From positions 682,001 through 746,000 of the forward strand of contig NZ_JNLL01000001.1 of assembly GCF_000703085.1 (NCBI RefSeq): a DNA stretch of 64,000 bases, written 5' to 3'. This DNA is from Persephonella sp. KM09-Lau-8 (GTDB taxonomy: Bacteria; Aquificota; Aquificia; Aquificales; Hydrogenothermaceae). The position numbers were made by a program, and so were the translations under genes. Positions 18,691 through 28,352 of the stretch are shown piece after piece (the first letter of the stretch is position 1; every line of letters starts with the position of its first letter). Under the pieces are notes generated by a model that was not told the origin of the DNA, did no database searches, and saw nothing but the letters and a program-made list of their open reading frames with translations.

Positions 18691-19654
18691 AGCTTTAAAT
18701 AAAGCACTTGATGAGATGATGGCAAAGGATGAAACGGTTGTTATTCTGGGTGAAGATGTTGGTTTTTATGGGGGAAACTATAGGGTTACAGAAGGTCTTT
18801 ATGCAAAATATGGAGAAAAAAGAGCAATAGATACTCCTATTGCAGAAAACTCCATAGTTGGAAATGCCATAGGAATGGCACTTGGCGGTTTAAGACCTGT
18901 TGCAGAGATAATGACTGTGAATTTTATACTGATAGCTATGGATCAGATTGTTAATCAGATGGCAAAACTCAGATATATGAGCGGCGGGAAAATAGAACTT
19001 CCTATGGTTGTGAGAACACCGCAGGGAGTATCAAAACAGCTTGCAGCCCAGCACTCCCAGAGTTTAGAGAGATTTTTTACCTCTGTTCCAGGGCTTATTA
19101 CGATGGTGGCTTCTGATGCCACAGCTGCTTATTACGGCCTGAAATATGCAATAGAGCTTGATGACCCTGTTATATTCCTTGAGCATGAGCTTCTATATCC
19201 TATGAAAATGGAGATACAGGAAAGAAAGGATTTTAATCCATTTAAAGCAGATATTATAAAGGAAGGAAAAGATATAACCATTGTTTCCTATCTTAAAATG
19301 CTCCATGACACGCTAAAAGCTGTGCCTGTTATAGAAAAAGAGCTTGGTGTTTCTGTGGAAGTAATTAATCTGCACTCATTAAATCCCCTTGATATGCAAA
19401 CTATCGGGGAATCTATCAAAAAAACCAGAAGATTTGTTATTGTTACAGAGGAGCCTAAAACAGGCAGTTATGCTGCAGAAGTTGTATCACGAGTAACAGA
19501 AGAATTTTTCTACCAGCTGGATGCTCCGCCGCTGCGGATATGCGGTGAAGATGTTCCAACACCTTACAACAGAAAACTTGAATTATTATCTATCCCAACA
19601 CCTGACAAAATTGCAAAACAAATTATTTACTGGGGAAAAGAAAATGGAATATAA
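18677..19654 (+). CDS. pdhB: Pyruvate/2-oxoacid dehydrogenase E1 component, beta subunit
   Basis: 325 residues from the ATG at 18677, chosen because GAGGTG lies 7 bases before it and the protein then opens MLYREALNKALDEMM as in the family. A longer in-frame start at 18632 would add 15 residues taken from inside pdhA. Typical elements are LGEDVGFYGG, DTPIAENSIVG, MRYMSGG-like LRYMSGGKIELPMV and EEPKTGS. It completes the E1 heterotetramer active site. It overlaps pdhA by 14 bases and the E2 start by 11, consistent with stoichiometric, coupled translation. Confidence 0.9.
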   Translation: MLYREALNKALDEMMAKDETVVILGEDVGFYGGNYRVTEGLYAKYGEKRAIDTPIAENSIVGNAIGMALGGLRPVAEIMTVNFILIAMDQIVNQMAKLRYMSGGKIELPMVVRTPQGVSKQLAAQHSQSLERFFTSVPGLITMVASDATAAYYGLKYAIELDDPVIFLEHELLYPMKMEIQERKDFNPFKADIIKEGKDITIVSYLKMLHDTLKAVPVIEKELGVSVEVINLHSLNPLDMQTIGESIKKTRRFVIVTEEPKTGSYAAEVVSRVTEEFFYQLDAPPLRICGEDVPTPYNRKLELLSIPTPDKIAKQIIYWGKENGI

Positions 19655-20924
19655 AATGACAATGCCTCAGCTTACAGATACTATGGAAGAAGGTAAAATT
19701 GTCAGATGGTTAAAAAAGGAAGGTGATTATGTAAAGAAAAATGAGCCTATAGTTGAGATAGAGTCAGATAAAGCTGTGATAGAAGTTCCATCTATGAGGG
19801 AAGGGATTTTAAAAAAGATACTGGCTGAAGAAGGGGAAGAATTACCGGTAGGGGCACCTATTGCGATAATAGAAACTGAGACAAGGGCAGGAGAAGTAGA
19901 AGAAAAACAGCCATCTGAGGTGGAAGAAAAAGTCACACAACAACCTGAAATAAAAGAAGAACAACCAAAACCTCAACCTGAAAAGAAAGAAGAGATTAAA
20001 ATTGAAATACCAGAAGAAATTCCTGTTCAGAAACTTCCTGCAGGAACGGCATCACCTGCCGCCCGCCAGCTTGCAGCTAGATATGGTATAGATATACAAA
20101 AGCTTCAGGAAGAAGGTAAACTTCCTGTTCCTGCCCATGAAAAAGATATCAAAAAATTTGCATTTGAAAGATATTTCTCAAAACAGGCATTGGAGATATT
20201 AAACGAATATGGTTTAAACCCAGAAGAAGTTTATAATGAGATAAATAAAAAGAAGATATCCCAGAAAGATATTGAAAAATATATCAGAGAAAAGAATATT
20301 CCTTATGTATACAAACCGTCCGATATTCAAAGCATACTGATAAAAAATCTTTCAAAAAGCACCCATATTCCTACATATCATATTAAATACAAATACGATG
20401 TTAATTATTTCCTAAAAGAAGAGGAAAAAACAGGCTTTACACTAACTACATATTTGATAAAACTATTTGGGGATGTTCTACAGGAATTTCCAAAGCTAAG
20501 AACTGTTTATCGGGATGGTCAGTTTTACCAGTATCCAGCATCTAACATATCTGTTGCTGTTGCTGTAGGGGAAGAGCTTTTTAATCCTACAGTAAAAAAT
20601 GTTGAAGAAAAATCCCTAAAAGATATATACAACAGACTTAAGGAAATAAAACAAAAGGCAAAAGAAAAAAGACTTGGAATTGAGGATATTCAGGGAGCTA
20701 CATTTTCAATTTCAAATCTTGGAATGTTCGGTATAGAAGAATTTGATGCAGTTTTGCCACCTTATCATGCAGCAATCGTTGCAATTGGGAAGGCTGTTGA
20801 TGGAATAATAACAGCGGTTTTCACATTTGACCATCGGGTTATAAACGGAGCCGAAGCAGCAGAATTTGTCGTTGGGGTGGAAAAAAAGCTGAAAGATAAA
20901 AAGTATTTATCCTCGCTTAAATAA
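19644..20924 (+). CDS. pdhC: 2-oxoacid dehydrogenase E2 acyltransferase with altered catalytic motif
   Basis: 426 residues from ATG 19644 (GGGGA 7 bases upstream); a longer reading from 19521 would run through the pdhB end. Domains: one lipoyl domain (1-78) with lipoylated Lys43 in ESDKAVIE; an E/K/P-rich linker; a peripheral-subunit-binding domain (SPAARQLAARYGIDIQKL); then an additional helical segment and the acyltransferase domain. The usual catalytic HxxxDG reads HRVING, with Asn401 in place of Asp. The segment before TPHFY-type sequence also lacks the usual RRxIAxRM run. No E3 (lipoamide dehydrogenase) gene follows. The tail overlaps the opposite-strand gene by 18 bases. Confidence 0.88.
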   Translation: MEYKMTMPQLTDTMEEGKIVRWLKKEGDYVKKNEPIVEIESDKAVIEVPSMREGILKKILAEEGEELPVGAPIAIIETETRAGEVEEKQPSEVEEKVTQQPEIKEEQPKPQPEKKEEIKIEIPEEIPVQKLPAGTASPAARQLAARYGIDIQKLQEEGKLPVPAHEKDIKKFAFERYFSKQALEILNEYGLNPEEVYNEINKKKISQKDIEKYIREKNIPYVYKPSDIQSILIKNLSKSTHIPTYHIKYKYDVNYFLKEEEKTGFTLTTYLIKLFGDVLQEFPKLRTVYRDGQFYQYPASNISVAVAVGEELFNPTVKNVEEKSLKDIYNRLKEIKQKAKEKRLGIEDIQGATFSISNLGMFGIEEFDAVLPPYHAAIVAIGKAVDGIITAVFTFDHRVINGAEAAEFVVGVEKKLKDKKYLSSLK

Positions 20925-23288
20925 TTCCTCAAATGGTTTTGGTGGTGAAAGATAATACCCCTGACAGTAGTCTATTTCCAGATTTTTTGCCATTTCATAG
21001 ACTTCTTCTGAATGAACATATTCTGCAACAGTTCTTATTCCTAACTTTTTAGCAAAATTTATTATAGTTTCAACAATAACCTGTGAATATAAATCTTTAT
21101 CAATATTCTTTATGAGGGAACCATCTATTTTTATAAAGTCCACATCAAGTTTCAGAATATACTCAAAGTTTGAATATCCACTACCAAAATCATCTATGGC
21201 TATTCTGCCACCTAATTTTTTTATTTCCTTAAAAAATTCTGAGACTTCTGTATAACTTTTGATACCTTCTGATTCTAAGATTTCAAATACTACCCGATTT
21301 TTAAAATCTTCCTGACTAAGATAGTCAAAAATCATTTTTGTTATTTCTCTGTTATGGATATCTTCCACCGATATGTTAATTGAAAATCCTTTGTCCACGT
21401 CTCTAAAGTTTTCAAAAGTTTTTTGAAGAACCTTTTTGGTTATCTCTGGATAAAGCTTTGCTTTTTTGGCAATATCTAAAAATTCTTTAGGTGTCAACAA
21501 CTTACCATCAAAATCAACGACTCGGACAAGAGCCTCAAATTTATCTATATTTCCTGTTTTTGTTTCAAATATCGGTTGATAATGAACCAAAACTCTGTCT
21601 GTTTTTAAAGCATCTTTTATTTTATTTGTGATAAGAATATTTTTTTCATAAAGTTCTTTCATCTGAAGTTCATCTTTATAGTAGACAATAGGTTTTTTAT
21701 TGGCTTTGGCATATTTTAAAGCCATGTCCGCTTTGTTGAGTATGTTATGATTTTCCAGAGATATACCTGCTGTGATGGATACATGTATCTCGTTATCTTC
21801 ATAAATAATAGGTGTTTCCTGAATATGATAAATAAGCTGATTTATAACCCTTTCAAATTCGTGGGTCTGGATATATCTTATAGCAAGGACTGCATATTCA
21901 TCTGCAGATAGTTTATATAATCTGTAGCTGGAATCTGTAAGGAATTCCTTTATTTCAACCCCAAGTTGCTTTAATATGTAATCACCCACCTGATAACCAT
22001 AAAAATCATTTATTTCTTTGAAGTCATCAATATTAAGAATAGCAAGCTTTGGACTGGCAATGTTTTTTAAGTCTTCTATAAGTTTCAAACGGTTAGGTAG
22101 ACCTGTTAATGGATCTGTATATAACCTTTTTTCAAGTTTTTTGTTTAATTCTTCTAACTCCTTTTCTCTCTGGATGATATCTGTAATATCCCTCTTAATT
22201 CCAACATAATATTTATCATTTCCTTCCTTATCTTTTACTGCAAGGGCAACAATATCCAGATATTTTTTGTTTCCATGGCGATCTATAGTGGTTGATATGA
22301 ATCTCAATCTACCTTTCTTTTTGAGCTGTTCAAGGGTTTCTTCTGCGTTAGGTATTTTTAAAAAATCAGGAAATCTTTTGCCTCTGATTTCTTCTATTGA
22401 GTATCCAAGAAGCTCTTCATTGGATTTGTTCTGGTCTACATATCTTCCTTCTGTGTCTACAATACCAATTGCATCAAGGGTGTTCTCATAAATGGTTTTA
22501 TAAAGATTAAGAAAGTTTTCCTTTTCTTTTAGTTCCGAAACATCTTTAAGAACAAGAACTATCCCTTTAATGTCCGTATTTTTGCTTAAAGATGAGGCAA
22601 CAAGATGCATAGGTATCTCTCTTTCATCCAGCACCAGCTTACTGGTAAAGCTTTTGCAAGTTCTTTTATTATCTATAATTTCAGAAAGTAACTGTTTTAG
22701 TGGAATTTCCTTGCTATCTACTTTAACGAAAATTTTTTCTGTTATGTTCGGGATATTCTTTAATTTTTCTTTTGCAGCATCATTGCTTAATACAACATTT
22801 CCATTTTCGTCAAGGACAAGAAATATATCAGGAATACTTGATAGAACATTCTCAAGAAAGTTTTTAGTTTTTGTTAATTCTTTGGTTCTTTCCTGAACTA
22901 TCTCTTCAAGGGTCTCTGCATACTTTTCAAGCTGTTCTTTAAGTATATTAAGGTAAGTCAGATCTCTGGCATTTATTATAATCTGCTGAACTTTTCCGTT
23001 TTTTACAGCTCCTGCCCTTATTATTACCCTTATCCTTTTTCCTGAGTTTGATATTAAATATGCCTCCTGATCCTCTATAGGAAAATTATTTTCAATAGAA
23101 TGGATAAGTGAATCTATATGCTGGCTGTCTATGATTTTATCTGCTGGTTTTCCCAGAATTTCCTCTGGAGAAAATTCAAGAACTTCACAGAAGGTTTTGT
23201 TTATATAGATAATCTCTTTATCAGGTTTAATTACAAAAATAATATCCGGCGAATTTTCAAGAATTTTATGCTCTAAATTACTTTCCAT
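20907..23288 (-). CDS. PAS-PAS-PAS-degenerate GGDEF-EAL protein, predicted c-di-GMP phosphodiesterase
   Basis: 793 residues, cytoplasmic (no membrane segment seen). Three PAS-type domains lie at about 3-118, 140-260 and 262-385, with a coiled coil (KEQLEKYAETLEEIVQER) after the first. The GGDEF domain (about 392-540) has SADEY in place of GGDEF, so cyclase activity is unlikely and it may only bind GTP. The EAL domain (about 550-790) keeps EALVR, INIS, EILE, DDFGSG, IKID, AEYV and QGY, so phosphodiesterase activity is expected. It sits 9 bases after a 73-residue gene in a three-gene minus-strand run. Confidence 0.88.
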   Translation of the reverse strand: MESNLEHKILENSPDIIFVIKPDKEIIYINKTFCEVLEFSPEEILGKPADKIIDSQHIDSLIHSIENNFPIEDQEAYLISNSGKRIRVIIRAGAVKNGKVQQIIINARDLTYLNILKEQLEKYAETLEEIVQERTKELTKTKNFLENVLSSIPDIFLVLDENGNVVLSNDAAKEKLKNIPNITEKIFVKVDSKEIPLKQLLSEIIDNKRTCKSFTSKLVLDEREIPMHLVASSLSKNTDIKGIVLVLKDVSELKEKENFLNLYKTIYENTLDAIGIVDTEGRYVDQNKSNEELLGYSIEEIRGKRFPDFLKIPNAEETLEQLKKKGRLRFISTTIDRHGNKKYLDIVALAVKDKEGNDKYYVGIKRDITDIIQREKELEELNKKLEKRLYTDPLTGLPNRLKLIEDLKNIASPKLAILNIDDFKEINDFYGYQVGDYILKQLGVEIKEFLTDSSYRLYKLSADEYAVLAIRYIQTHEFERVINQLIYHIQETPIIYEDNEIHVSITAGISLENHNILNKADMALKYAKANKKPIVYYKDELQMKELYEKNILITNKIKDALKTDRVLVHYQPIFETKTGNIDKFEALVRVVDFDGKLLTPKEFLDIAKKAKLYPEITKKVLQKTFENFRDVDKGFSINISVEDIHNREITKMIFDYLSQEDFKNRVVFEILESEGIKSYTEVSEFFKEIKKLGGRIAIDDFGSGYSNFEYILKLDVDFIKIDGSLIKNIDKDLYSQVIVETIINFAKKLGIRTVAEYVHSEEVYEMAKNLEIDYCQGYYLSPPKPFEELFKRG

Positions 23289-23297
23289 AATATTCCT

Positions 23298-23519
23298 TTA
23301 CCTGTTATCAATCATATACCTTACTTCCTCGAACCATCTTAATGCCTCCTCTTTATTATCGAAAATTTTTCCATGAAATGTAGATTTGTCAGAGGGAGCT
23401 GTTGTGTAGAAGACCCACTGGTATGTTTCACCATAAGGTTCGGAACTTACAGTTATAAGTTCAACACCTACAATCTCATCAGAATTAAGATAGGTATTTT
23501 CTTCTATTTCTATAAACAT
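23298..23519 (-). CDS. Small soluble hypothetical protein
   Basis: 73 residues, acidic, with predicted beta strands and a C-terminal helix (NKEEALRWFEEVRYMI). Not recognised. The start follows an AGGAGG-like site (GAAAGGAGG in the transcript, 23526-23534). It lies 15 bases after the two-TM gene and 9 bases before the PAS/EAL gene, so it is probably cotranscribed with and perhaps connected to the signalling protein. Confidence 0.65.
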   Translation of the reverse strand: MFIEIEENTYLNSDEIVGVELITVSSEPYGETYQWVFYTTAPSDKSTFHGKIFDNKEEALRWFEEVRYMIDNR

Positions 23520-23534
23520 AACTGTGGCCTCCTT

Positions 23535-23774
23535 TCAGGCAGTTTCTTCTGCCTTTTCGGCTTCAAGTTGAGCTTTTTTCTTTTTAAACCATCTTACTGA
23601 TGAATATATGAGAATTAAACCAATAATCAATCCAGAAATTAGTTTAGCTGTAAAAACATCAATATTCCATATCCGAACTGCAGAGAACCATAAAAAGACA
23701 TATATTAAGTATGAACCATATAGAAGCAGAGCTACCGAAAATGCTTCCCATAATATTTTTGGAAGTATACTCAT
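23535..23774 (-). CDS. Small two-TM membrane protein
   Basis: 79 residues with two hydrophobic helices (about 10-30 and 42-60), a basic stop-transfer (RWFKKKKAQ) and an acidic Ala/Glu tail. No family recognised. First gene of the run leading to the PAS/EAL phosphodiesterase; divergent from panC with a 58-base gap between start codons. Confidence 0.65.
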   Translation of the reverse strand: MSILPKILWEAFSVALLLYGSYLIYVFLWFSAVRIWNIDVFTAKLISGLIIGLILIYSSVRWFKKKKAQLEAEKAEETA

Positions 23775-23832
23775 ATTTTTACTCCATTAATTTTTTATAA
23801 TTATTATAACTTTTTAGCAAGGAGTGGTGAGA

Positions 23833-24672
23833 ATGCTTGTAAAATCTATAGAAGAGATGAAGCAGATAGTTAAAAAACTGAAAAAAGAGGGTAAATCTAT
23901 AGGCTTTGTTCCAACTATGGGCTACCTCCATGAAGGGCATATCTCACTTATGAGATGTAGCAAAAAGGATAATGATATAACTGTTGTCAGTATCTTTGTA
24001 AACCCTATACAGTTTGGTGTAAATGAAGACCTTGATAGATATCCAAGGAATCTTGAAAGAGACCTCCAGATATGTAAAAAAGAAGGGGTGGACTATGTTT
24101 TCCATCCATCTGTTGAGGAGATGTATCCTGAGGGATTCTCAACTTATGTGGTAGTAGAAGGATTGACAGAAGGATTATGTGGTGCATACAGACCGGGGCA
24201 TTTTAAAGGTGTTACAACTGTTGTAAACAAACTATTTAATATTGTCCAGCCTGATAGGGCTTATTTTGGTGAAAAGGATTATCAACAATTAAAGGTAATT
24301 CAAAGAATGGTAAAAGACCTTAATATGAATGTTCAGGTGATAGGATGTCCTATTGTGAGAGAGCCTGATAGTCTTGCTATGTCTTCAAGAAATAAGTATC
24401 TATCCCCTGAAGAAAGAAAAGCAGCTTTATCCCTGAGCAAAGCACTGTTCAAGGCAAAAGAACTATTTGAGTCTGGAGAAACTGATATAAATAAGATAAG
24501 AAAAGAAATGGAAAAAATAATCCTGTCCCATCCTGAGGTTAAAGAAATTCAGTATATAGAATTTGTTGATGCTGAAACACTAAAGCCAAAAGAAAAACTT
24601 GAAAAAGGTAGTATAATTGCACTGGCAGTATTTGTTGGAAATACAAGATTAATAGATAACATAAAGGTGTGA
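23833..24672 (+). CDS. panC: Pantothenate synthetase
   Basis: 279 residues from the ATG at 23833, 8 bases after AAGGAG. An in-frame GTG at 23824 inside the ribosome site is less likely. PanC joins pantoate and beta-alanine using ATP. The nucleotidyltransferase HIGH motif is MGYLHEGH; downstream are FGEKDYQQL and SSRNKYLS, the KMSKS-type loop. Other CoA-pathway enzymes in the window are CoaB and CoaC (fused gene at 48548-49735). A MoxR-type ATPase gene begins 2 bases after the stop. Confidence 0.96.
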   Translation: MLVKSIEEMKQIVKKLKKEGKSIGFVPTMGYLHEGHISLMRCSKKDNDITVVSIFVNPIQFGVNEDLDRYPRNLERDLQICKKEGVDYVFHPSVEEMYPEGFSTYVVVEGLTEGLCGAYRPGHFKGVTTVVNKLFNIVQPDRAYFGEKDYQQLKVIQRMVKDLNMNVQVIGCPIVREPDSLAMSSRNKYLSPEERKAALSLSKALFKAKELFESGETDINKIRKEMEKIILSHPEVKEIQYIEFVDAETLKPKEKLEKGSIIALAVFVGNTRLIDNIKV

Positions 24673-24674
24673 AT

Positions 24675-25604
24675 ATGCATATAAAAAATAAAAAAATTCA
24701 GGGAATTATAGAAACCTTATCACAGTTTTTACACGGAAAAGAGCAGGCATTAAGGCTATCTTTAATTACATTTTTTTCAAAAGGACATCTGCTTATAGAA
24801 GACATGCCCGGTCTGGGTAAAACAACACTTGCCATAGGAATAGCCAAAATAATGGGGCTTTCCTTTGGGAGAATACAGGCAACAAGTGATTTACTTCCCA
24901 CAGATATAACCGGTGTATCCATATACAATAAAGAACTCCAGAAATTTGAGTTCCATCCGGGACCTATTTTCAATAATATCGTGCTGGTTGATGAGATAAA
25001 CCGGGCTACCCCTAAAACCCAGAGTGCTTTGCTTGAGGCTATGGGAGAAAAGCAGGTTACAGTTGAAGGTGAGACATACAAACTTCCAAAACCATTTTTT
25101 GTAATTGCTACACAGAACCCTGTCGAGCAGTTTGGAACATTTCCCCTCCCTGAATCCCAGATGGATAGATTTATGATGAAAATAAGCATAGGATACCCTT
25201 CCAGAGAAGCAGAAAGGGAAATTCTAAAAGGTGGTAGCAAAAGGGAGGAGCTTTACAGAATTAGTCCTATACTGGACAAAGAGGAAGTTGTGAAAATACA
25301 AAATGAGATTGAACAGGTATATCTATCAGACAAAGTTATTGAATACATACTGGATATAGTTGAGGCAACCAGAAAATCTAAATATTTTGCCTCTGGGTTA
25401 TCAATCAGGGGAACATTAACTTTAGCAAAAACAGCACGGACAAATGCATATTTTAAAGGCAGAGACTATGTAATCCCTGAAGATATAAAGGAGCTTTTAC
25501 CTTACACAATACCCCACAGGATCATATTACACGAAATTTATCAAAATACAGACAGCGAGGAACTGATATTATCGGTAGTGGAAAAAATTCCCGTTCCAGC
25601 ATGA
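24675..25604 (+). CDS. MoxR-family AAA+ ATPase
   Basis: About 309 residues from ATG 24675 (GGTG 5 bases upstream; an in-frame GTG at 24669 is the alternative). Motifs: MPGLGKTTLA (Walker A), VDEINRATPKTQSALLEAMG (Walker B and following helix) and ATQNPVEQFGTFPLPESQMD (sensor region), all diagnostic of MoxR. These ATPases act as chaperones in cell envelope or metal-insertion processes. Here it is followed, with a 4-base overlap, by DUF58 and transglutaminase genes, the standard MoxR-DUF58-TgpA trio. Confidence 0.92.
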   Translation: MHIKNKKIQGIIETLSQFLHGKEQALRLSLITFFSKGHLLIEDMPGLGKTTLAIGIAKIMGLSFGRIQATSDLLPTDITGVSIYNKELQKFEFHPGPIFNNIVLVDEINRATPKTQSALLEAMGEKQVTVEGETYKLPKPFFVIATQNPVEQFGTFPLPESQMDRFMMKISIGYPSREAEREILKGGSKREELYRISPILDKEEVVKIQNEIEQVYLSDKVIEYILDIVEATRKSKYFASGLSIRGTLTLAKTARTNAYFKGRDYVIPEDIKELLPYTIPHRIILHEIYQNTDSEELILSVVEKIPVPA

Positions 25605-26476
25605 TAAAAATAACCAAAGCCGGATGGATATATATAGGGCTTACTATATTTCTGGGAGTTGCAGCTGTAAACACAGGAAACAACCTTGTTTATCTGATAG
25701 TTTCTGCAATGCTGAGTTTTATGGGAATTTCCGGATTTTTCGGAAGAAAAAATATTGATAAGCTCCAGATCGAACTGAAATTCCCTGAAGAGATTTATGC
25801 CAGTGTTGAAACCCCCGTAAAAATTGTTATAAAAAATCAAAAAAGATTTCTACCTTCTTTTTTGCTGAAGATTAGTATAAATAACCAGAAATCTGTAGTT
25901 CCCTATATAGATCCTTCTGGAGAATTTGACCTGCATCTGACCTTAAAATATAACCGGAGAGGATGGCACACCCTTGGATCTGTAGAAATATGTTCCGTAT
26001 TTCCATTTAATTTCTTTACCAGATGCAAAGAAACTCCTGTTAATCAAAAGTTCATAATTTTTCCAAAACCTGAAAAATGTAATCTATTAGTGCTTTATAC
26101 CAGCACAAAATCAGCAGGAGAATACCAATCAGATATTATAGGCACACAGGGGGAACTTATATCAATAAAGGATTACTCCCCGGGAGACCCTTTAAAGCTA
26201 ATCCACTGGAAAGCAACAGCAAAAACTGGACAACTAAAAACTAAAGAGCTAACAGAGGAAACTGTGCGTCCTGTTTTGATTGATTTTGATAATGTGAATA
26301 TTCCGGATATAGAAAAAAGGATTTCCTGTATAACATACAGCATATTACAGATGTATAAAGAAGGGATTCCCTTTGGACTGAAAATTGGAAATATTTTATT
26401 TCCTCCTGAGTATTCTACAGCAAACAAGGTGAAAATATTAACAGCACTGGCAGAATACGGAAAAAATGAAAATTAA
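25601..26476 (+). CDS. DUF58 domain membrane protein
   Basis: 291 residues. Two N-terminal hydrophobic helices (about 7-25 and 28-45) lead to an extracytoplasmic or cytoplasmic beta region and the DUF58 signature DYSPGDPLKLIHWKATAKTG. DUF58 proteins have a vWA-like fold and pair with MoxR ATPases. Overlaps the MoxR gene by 4 bases and the transglutaminase gene by 11. The function of the trio is not established biochemically. Confidence 0.88.
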   Translation: MIKITKAGWIYIGLTIFLGVAAVNTGNNLVYLIVSAMLSFMGISGFFGRKNIDKLQIELKFPEEIYASVETPVKIVIKNQKRFLPSFLLKISINNQKSVVPYIDPSGEFDLHLTLKYNRRGWHTLGSVEICSVFPFNFFTRCKETPVNQKFIIFPKPEKCNLLVLYTSTKSAGEYQSDIIGTQGELISIKDYSPGDPLKLIHWKATAKTGQLKTKELTEETVRPVLIDFDNVNIPDIEKRISCITYSILQMYKEGIPFGLKIGNILFPPEYSTANKVKILTALAEYGKNEN

Positions 26477-28352
26477 ACAGATAGTCTTTCTTATAACTTA
26501 TGTAATAGGGTTTATAGGTTTTTTATCGGTGGCACGGTTTATTGATTATCTGTATGACATTGTATTTTTAATTTTATTTATTACAGGTGCTTATTCAGAC
26601 TACAAAAATAAATATCCTGTTCCCCGTATAGCTTTAAACATTATTTCTCTAATTGTTGTAATTTTTATGGCCACCAGAATAAGTGCAGATAACTTAGTGA
26701 TACCTTCTATAGAAACGCTTCTTGTTTTACTTGGTATTAAGTTTCTGGAAAACAAAGAGTTCAGAGATTTTATGCAGATATACATGATTTCTGTATTCCT
26801 ATTGGCTGGCTCTGCCCTCCTTACAATAGATATATCCTTTATGCTGTTTTTTATTCTGCTATTTTTCCTTGTGGTTATCGGGGCAATACTGCTCACCTAT
26901 TACACACAGGATAAAGAGCTTATTGTTGAAAAAAGCATATTCAAAAAGCTTTTAATCAGGCTTACCATAATTCCTGTGGTTGCCATACCATTTACAATCC
27001 TGTTATTTATAATCCTTCCAAGGAGTCAGTATCCTGTTTTTAATTTCTTGAATTCCCAGTCAACAGGAAGAACAGGATTTTCTGATTCTGTTCAGCTGGG
27101 TGATGTTTCTCAGATACAGGAAGACAACAGCATTATAATGAGGCTAAAAACAGACAAGCCCCTTGATAAAGAAAATACATACTTCAGAGGAATTGTCTTG
27201 AACTTTTTTGATGGTCATAGGTGGTATAGAAGATTTTTAAGCTCAAAGGAAAAAGTTTCAGGAAAGCTTATAAAACAGGAAATCATTTTAGAGCCTTACG
27301 GAAACAAATATATTTTTGCAATTGATGTTCCTGTTAAATTTAATAGGCCTGTCAGAAAATATAATGATTTTACATTTGAAGCCCATAGAAGAATTTTCAA
27401 CAGGATTAAATATACAGCTTTATCCGTGGTTACAAACAGAATAAAGGTAATAAAAATAGATAAAAGAGGGTATTTACAATATCCCAAAAACATTAATTCT
27501 GAAATTATAAATCTTGCAAAACAGCTTAAAGGCAAAACAGATATTGAAACAGTAAAAAATGTAATTGGTTACCTAAAAAAATACAAATATTCCCTCAGAA
27601 ATCTGAAAAAAGGTAAGGACCCTTTATATGATTTTCTATTTATATCCAAAACAGGGAATTGTGAGTATTTTGCCTCGGCAGCTGCTGTATTACTCAGGAT
27701 AAATGGTATTCCCACAAGACTTGTTGCAGGATATAGAGGAGTCAGGTATAACGAACCAGGGAATTTTTATTACGTTCCCCAGAGTTTTGCACATACATGG
27801 ATAGAAAGCTATATAGATAGCTACTGGTATAGGTTTGATCCTACACCTTCGTATTCAGCAAGGGTTTTAGAGAAAAAAGGAAAATCAGTAATTGTGGAAA
27901 AAATCAGGGCGTTCTGGGAAGCTGTAGAGTATGCCTATATAAATATGATCATAAATTTTGATTTTAGTAAACAGATGAAGCTATTAAAGAAAACTAGCTC
28001 TGTAGCAAAAGGCTTCAGGGAAAGTATATCCATAGACAAATATCTAATTGTAAAGCTTGTCATTTTTGCTTCAGGTATTTATCTAATTTTTTATTTTGTC
28101 AGACACAAACCTGTTTTATTTTTACCGCCAGAAAAAAGACTACTTAACGCATTTTTGAAAAAAATGGAAAAACACGGCTATAAAAAAGAAATAAATGAAG
28201 GCCTTGAAGAGTTTGCAAACAGAATTGATGACGTAAAGTTAAAACAAAAAACGTTTGAGTTTATATCTTTATATCAGAGAATATATTACAGGGACAAAAA
28301 ATTCTCCCAAGAAGAAATCAGATATTTAAAAGATATTATCCGTAATATCTGA
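26466..28352 (+). CDS. TgpA-like transglutaminase/protease-fold membrane protein
   Basis: 628 residues. The N-terminal half to about residue 190 has six or more hydrophobic helices (DUF3488). A periplasmic transglutaminase-like core follows, with catalytic Cys in KTGNCEYFASAAAVLLR, His in SFAHTWIESY and Asp in RFDPTPS. A further TM helix (about 530-550) and a DUF4129-like tail end the protein. Homologous to Pseudomonas TgpA, which is essential in that organism. The last 27 bases overlap the end of the opposite-strand diguanylate cyclase gene. Confidence 0.9.
   Translation: MKIKQIVFLITYVIGFIGFLSVARFIDYLYDIVFLILFITGAYSDYKNKYPVPRIALNIISLIVVIFMATRISADNLVIPSIETLLVLLGIKFLENKEFRDFMQIYMISVFLLAGSALLTIDISFMLFFILLFFLVVIGAILLTYYTQDKELIVEKSIFKKLLIRLTIIPVVAIPFTILLFIILPRSQYPVFNFLNSQSTGRTGFSDSVQLGDVSQIQEDNSIIMRLKTDKPLDKENTYFRGIVLNFFDGHRWYRRFLSSKEKVSGKLIKQEIILEPYGNKYIFAIDVPVKFNRPVRKYNDFTFEAHRRIFNRIKYTALSVVTNRIKVIKIDKRGYLQYPKNINSEIINLAKQLKGKTDIETVKNVIGYLKKYKYSLRNLKKGKDPLYDFLFISKTGNCEYFASAAAVLLRINGIPTRLVAGYRGVRYNEPGNFYYVPQSFAHTWIESYIDSYWYRFDPTPSYSARVLEKKGKSVIVEKIRAFWEAVEYAYINMIINFDFSKQMKLLKKTSSVAKGFRESISIDKYLIVKLVIFASGIYLIFYFVRHKPVLFLPPEKRLLNAFLKKMEKHGYKKEINEGLEEFANRIDDVKLKQKTFEFISLYQRIYYRDKKFSQEEIRYLKDIIRNI

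Noticed and set aside
19521-19643. Longer E2 start inside pdhB
   Set aside because: The extra 41 residues have no lipoyl-domain similarity and are an out-of-frame reading of pdhB; the ATG at 19644 opens the lipoyl domain.
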